14,791 nucleotides of DNA. It comes from Acidimicrobiales bacterium (lineage in GTDB: Bacteria > Actinomycetota > Acidimicrobiia > Acidimicrobiales > Palsa-688). The notes under the pieces were generated by a model, which made no database searches, had not been told where the DNA came from, and saw nothing but the letters and a program-made list of their open reading frames with translations. The position numbers and the translations under genes are program-made. The stretch lies in the NCBI GenBank assembly GCA_030039575.1, contig JASHVH010000529.1, positions 1 to 14,791 of the forward strand, in the 5' to 3' direction. This document shows, piece by piece, positions 13,230 to 14,791 of this stretch. Every line of letters starts with the position of its first letter. Position 1 is the first letter of the stretch.

Positions 13230-14791
13230 CTACGCAGTCTGGTGCAGTCGTGCACCCACGTCCCCGTGGACCTCCTCCTCACCGCGACCCGGACCAGAGG
13301 GATGCACCACATGAGGGCCGAGGCCAAGGCCAAGGGATGCCGGCAGGGGGGACGAGTGGACGACCGCCAGGTGTTGAGTCGGCCGGCTCAAGGCCACGTA
13401 CAACAGGCGCAACCCGGCCGAGCGGTCCGCCCGCTCGGCGACTATCAACGACGGCTCGGCCACGACCACCGCATCGAACTCGAGGCCCTTGGCGTTTTCG
13501 GCCGCTAGCACAGTGACTCGCCGCCCGAGCCCGTCGCGCGTCGCTTCGCCCACTGAGGGCAACGCCGCCAGGGCTGCCGAAAGAACTGGGCCGACAAACG
13601 CGAGCGGGACGATCATTCCCACCGTCCCGTGCTCGGTGGCAAGGGAGGCGGCCTCGGTGACGAGCGCCACAATAAGTTCGTCGTGAGCCACCAGCCGGAC
13701 CGTTGGCGGTCGTCTACCGGTCCTCACCGCCGTGACCGGTCTGACCCCAGGCGCTGCTTCCGGCAACAAGCGGCCCGCGAGGCCGAGAATTTGGGCCGTC
13801 GAACGGTAACCGTAACGGAGCTCGACCACTCGCAGCCCCTTCCTGGAGGGGAGCCACGACGCCAGATCCGGCCAAGCCCGAAGACCCCACGGCCCCGTGG
13901 CCTGGGCCAGGTCGCCGAGCAGCGTCAGTGAGCCCGAGGGGCAGCGTCTGGCCAACATCCTGAGCTCCATCGGGGAGAGATCCTGCGCCTCGTCCACGAT
14001 CGCGTACCCGTACGTGCGCGATCGCCCATATATGAGCTCTTTGGCTTCGTCGACCAGCGGGCCGTCAGCTGCCGTCCACGCCCGCCCACGCCGCCGGAGA
14101 ACGAGTTCCTGCTCCGCTTCGGTCAAGAGACCACTCGCCGCCGCCGACAGCAATTTAGGGCGGCTCAAAAGTTCCGAGACCAAAGTGGCCGCCGCCACCG
14201 TCGGGCACCGCCGGTCGAGCGCAGCCTTCACGCCTGGGGCGCCCCGAAGGGCGCGGCCAAGCTCCGAACCGTCTGGCGGTTGCCCGGCCAGTTCGACGTA
14301 ACGCTCGTAGAGGGCCTTGACAAAGAGGTCCCTCAAAAGTTCACGGGCTTTGGCATAGGGCAAGCCCCTCGAAGCCACGTTGTCAGCCGCCGCGTCAGCG
14401 AGGCCGGCCGGGACCACGAGCCGGCGCAGGCCGATATTGACCTCGAGGTCGGCCTCATCGTGCTGGAAGCGCAGAGCTATGGCGCGGGCGAGGACCTCGG
14501 CCATGCGCCCGTCGCCCTTCACCCGTTCGGCCTCGGGGTTCTGGTCGGCCCCAGGGCTGGTTAGTACCTCTGGGACCAAGTCCGCAAATGTGGTCTGGAC
14601 CACCGCGTGTTCGCCCAGCGATGGCAGCACCTGGGCGATGTAACGCAGGAAGGTACGGTTTGGCCCGACTACCAGGACATTGGCCCGTGCCATCGCCTCG
14701 TCGGCGTAGAGCAGGAAGGCCGCTCGGTGCAACCCGACGGCGGTCTTTCCCGAACCCGGGCCGCCCTGGACCGCCAGCACCCCCTCGGCCG
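13230..14791 (-). CDS. HelD/UvrD-like superfamily 1 helicase, N-terminus cut by window edge
   Basis: At least 519 residues of a superfamily 1 ATPase; the frame is open through base 14791, so GTG 14780 is not the real start. Counting from 14780: Walker A GGPGSGKT (6-13), followed by AVGLHRAAFLLY; Walker B IVDEAQDLSPMELRML (261-276); motif III LLGDLAQATGPWG; motif IV YGYRSTAQI; motif V AKGLEFDAVVV (430-440); motif VI LLYVALSRPTQH (459-470). The stretch before Walker A and the motif set resemble HelD, the RNA polymerase-associated motor that releases stalled or resting polymerase, rather than UvrD/PcrA. About 180-200 N-terminal residues, including the polymerase-clamp region, would lie outside. 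The long insertion between Walker A and B (about 65-255) fits HelD. A DNA repair helicase is the alternative. Confidence 0.88.
   Translation of the reverse strand, partial: AEGVLAVQGGPGSGKTAVGLHRAAFLLYADEAMARANVLVVGPNRTFLRYIAQVLPSLGEHAVVQTTFADLVPEVLTSPGADQNPEAERVKGDGRMAEVLARAIALRFQHDEADLEVNIGLRRLVVPAGLADAAADNVASRGLPYAKARELLRDLFVKALYERYVELAGQPPDGSELGRALRGAPGVKAALDRRCPTVAAATLVSELLSRPKLLSAAASGLLTEAEQELVLRRRGRAWTAADGPLVDEAKELIYGRSRTYGYAIVDEAQDLSPMELRMLARRCPSGSLTLLGDLAQATGPWGLRAWPDLASWLPSRKGLRVVELRYGYRSTAQILGLAGRLLPEAAPGVRPVTAVRTGRRPPTVRLVAHDELIVALVTEAASLATEHGTVGMIVPLAFVGPVLSAALAALPSVGEATRDGLGRRVTVLAAENAKGLEFDAVVVAEPSLIVAERADRSAGLRLLYVALSRPTQHLAVVHSSPLPASLGLGLGPHVVHPSGPGRGEEEVHGDVGARLHQTA

Noticed and set aside
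1..14791. CRISPR array, tRNA/rRNA genes, transposase or integrase
   Set aside because: Looked for repeat-spacer periodicity, RNA gene signatures and mobile-element proteins; none seen.

Overview
The window is GC-rich. It shows GTG starts, purine-rich ribosome binding sites, a class E-type sortase with an LAxTG sorting motif, and large ATP-binding LuxR regulators. Together these point to a high-GC actinobacterium (Actinomycetota); I cannot place it more finely. No rRNA, tRNA, CRISPR array, transposase or integrase was seen.

Left part (1-4431, minus strand): two tandem, closely similar LuxR/MalT-type ATPase regulators (LAL family). The upstream one (2167-4431) is complete. The downstream one (1-1956) is open to the window edge and loses its C-terminal DNA-binding end there. 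Similarity continues into the leader in front of both genes, so the duplication took regulatory DNA with it.

Middle part (4441-8343, plus strand, divergent from the regulators): a control region with two adjacent 24-bp repeats. It is followed by a membrane family 2 glycosyltransferase of the polysaccharide-synthase type, a 72-residue membrane protein that is little more than an LAFTG sortase signal, a small four-cysteine (zinc-ribbon-like) protein, a class E-like sortase, and an AraC-type regulator whose start overlaps the sortase stop. I infer a surface-glycan/sortase cassette. It is the most interesting locus here.

Centre right (8344-10333): a possible 63-residue gene with a strong ribosome binding site, a DUF899 thioredoxin-like protein, then about 760 bases without a complete gene. 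That stretch holds a perfect 9-bp dyad, a TetR C-terminal remnant and a DinB-like remnant, and looks like decayed sequence.

Right part (10334-14791): a nitroreductase and an enolase-superfamily (galactonate/mannonate dehydratase-like) gene form a minus-strand pair. Divergent from them is a small secreted protein of unknown family behind an 11-bp-period direct repeat. A HelD/UvrD-like superfamily 1 helicase enters from the right edge and converges on the secreted protein gene, with a 10-bp-stem hairpin between their stops.
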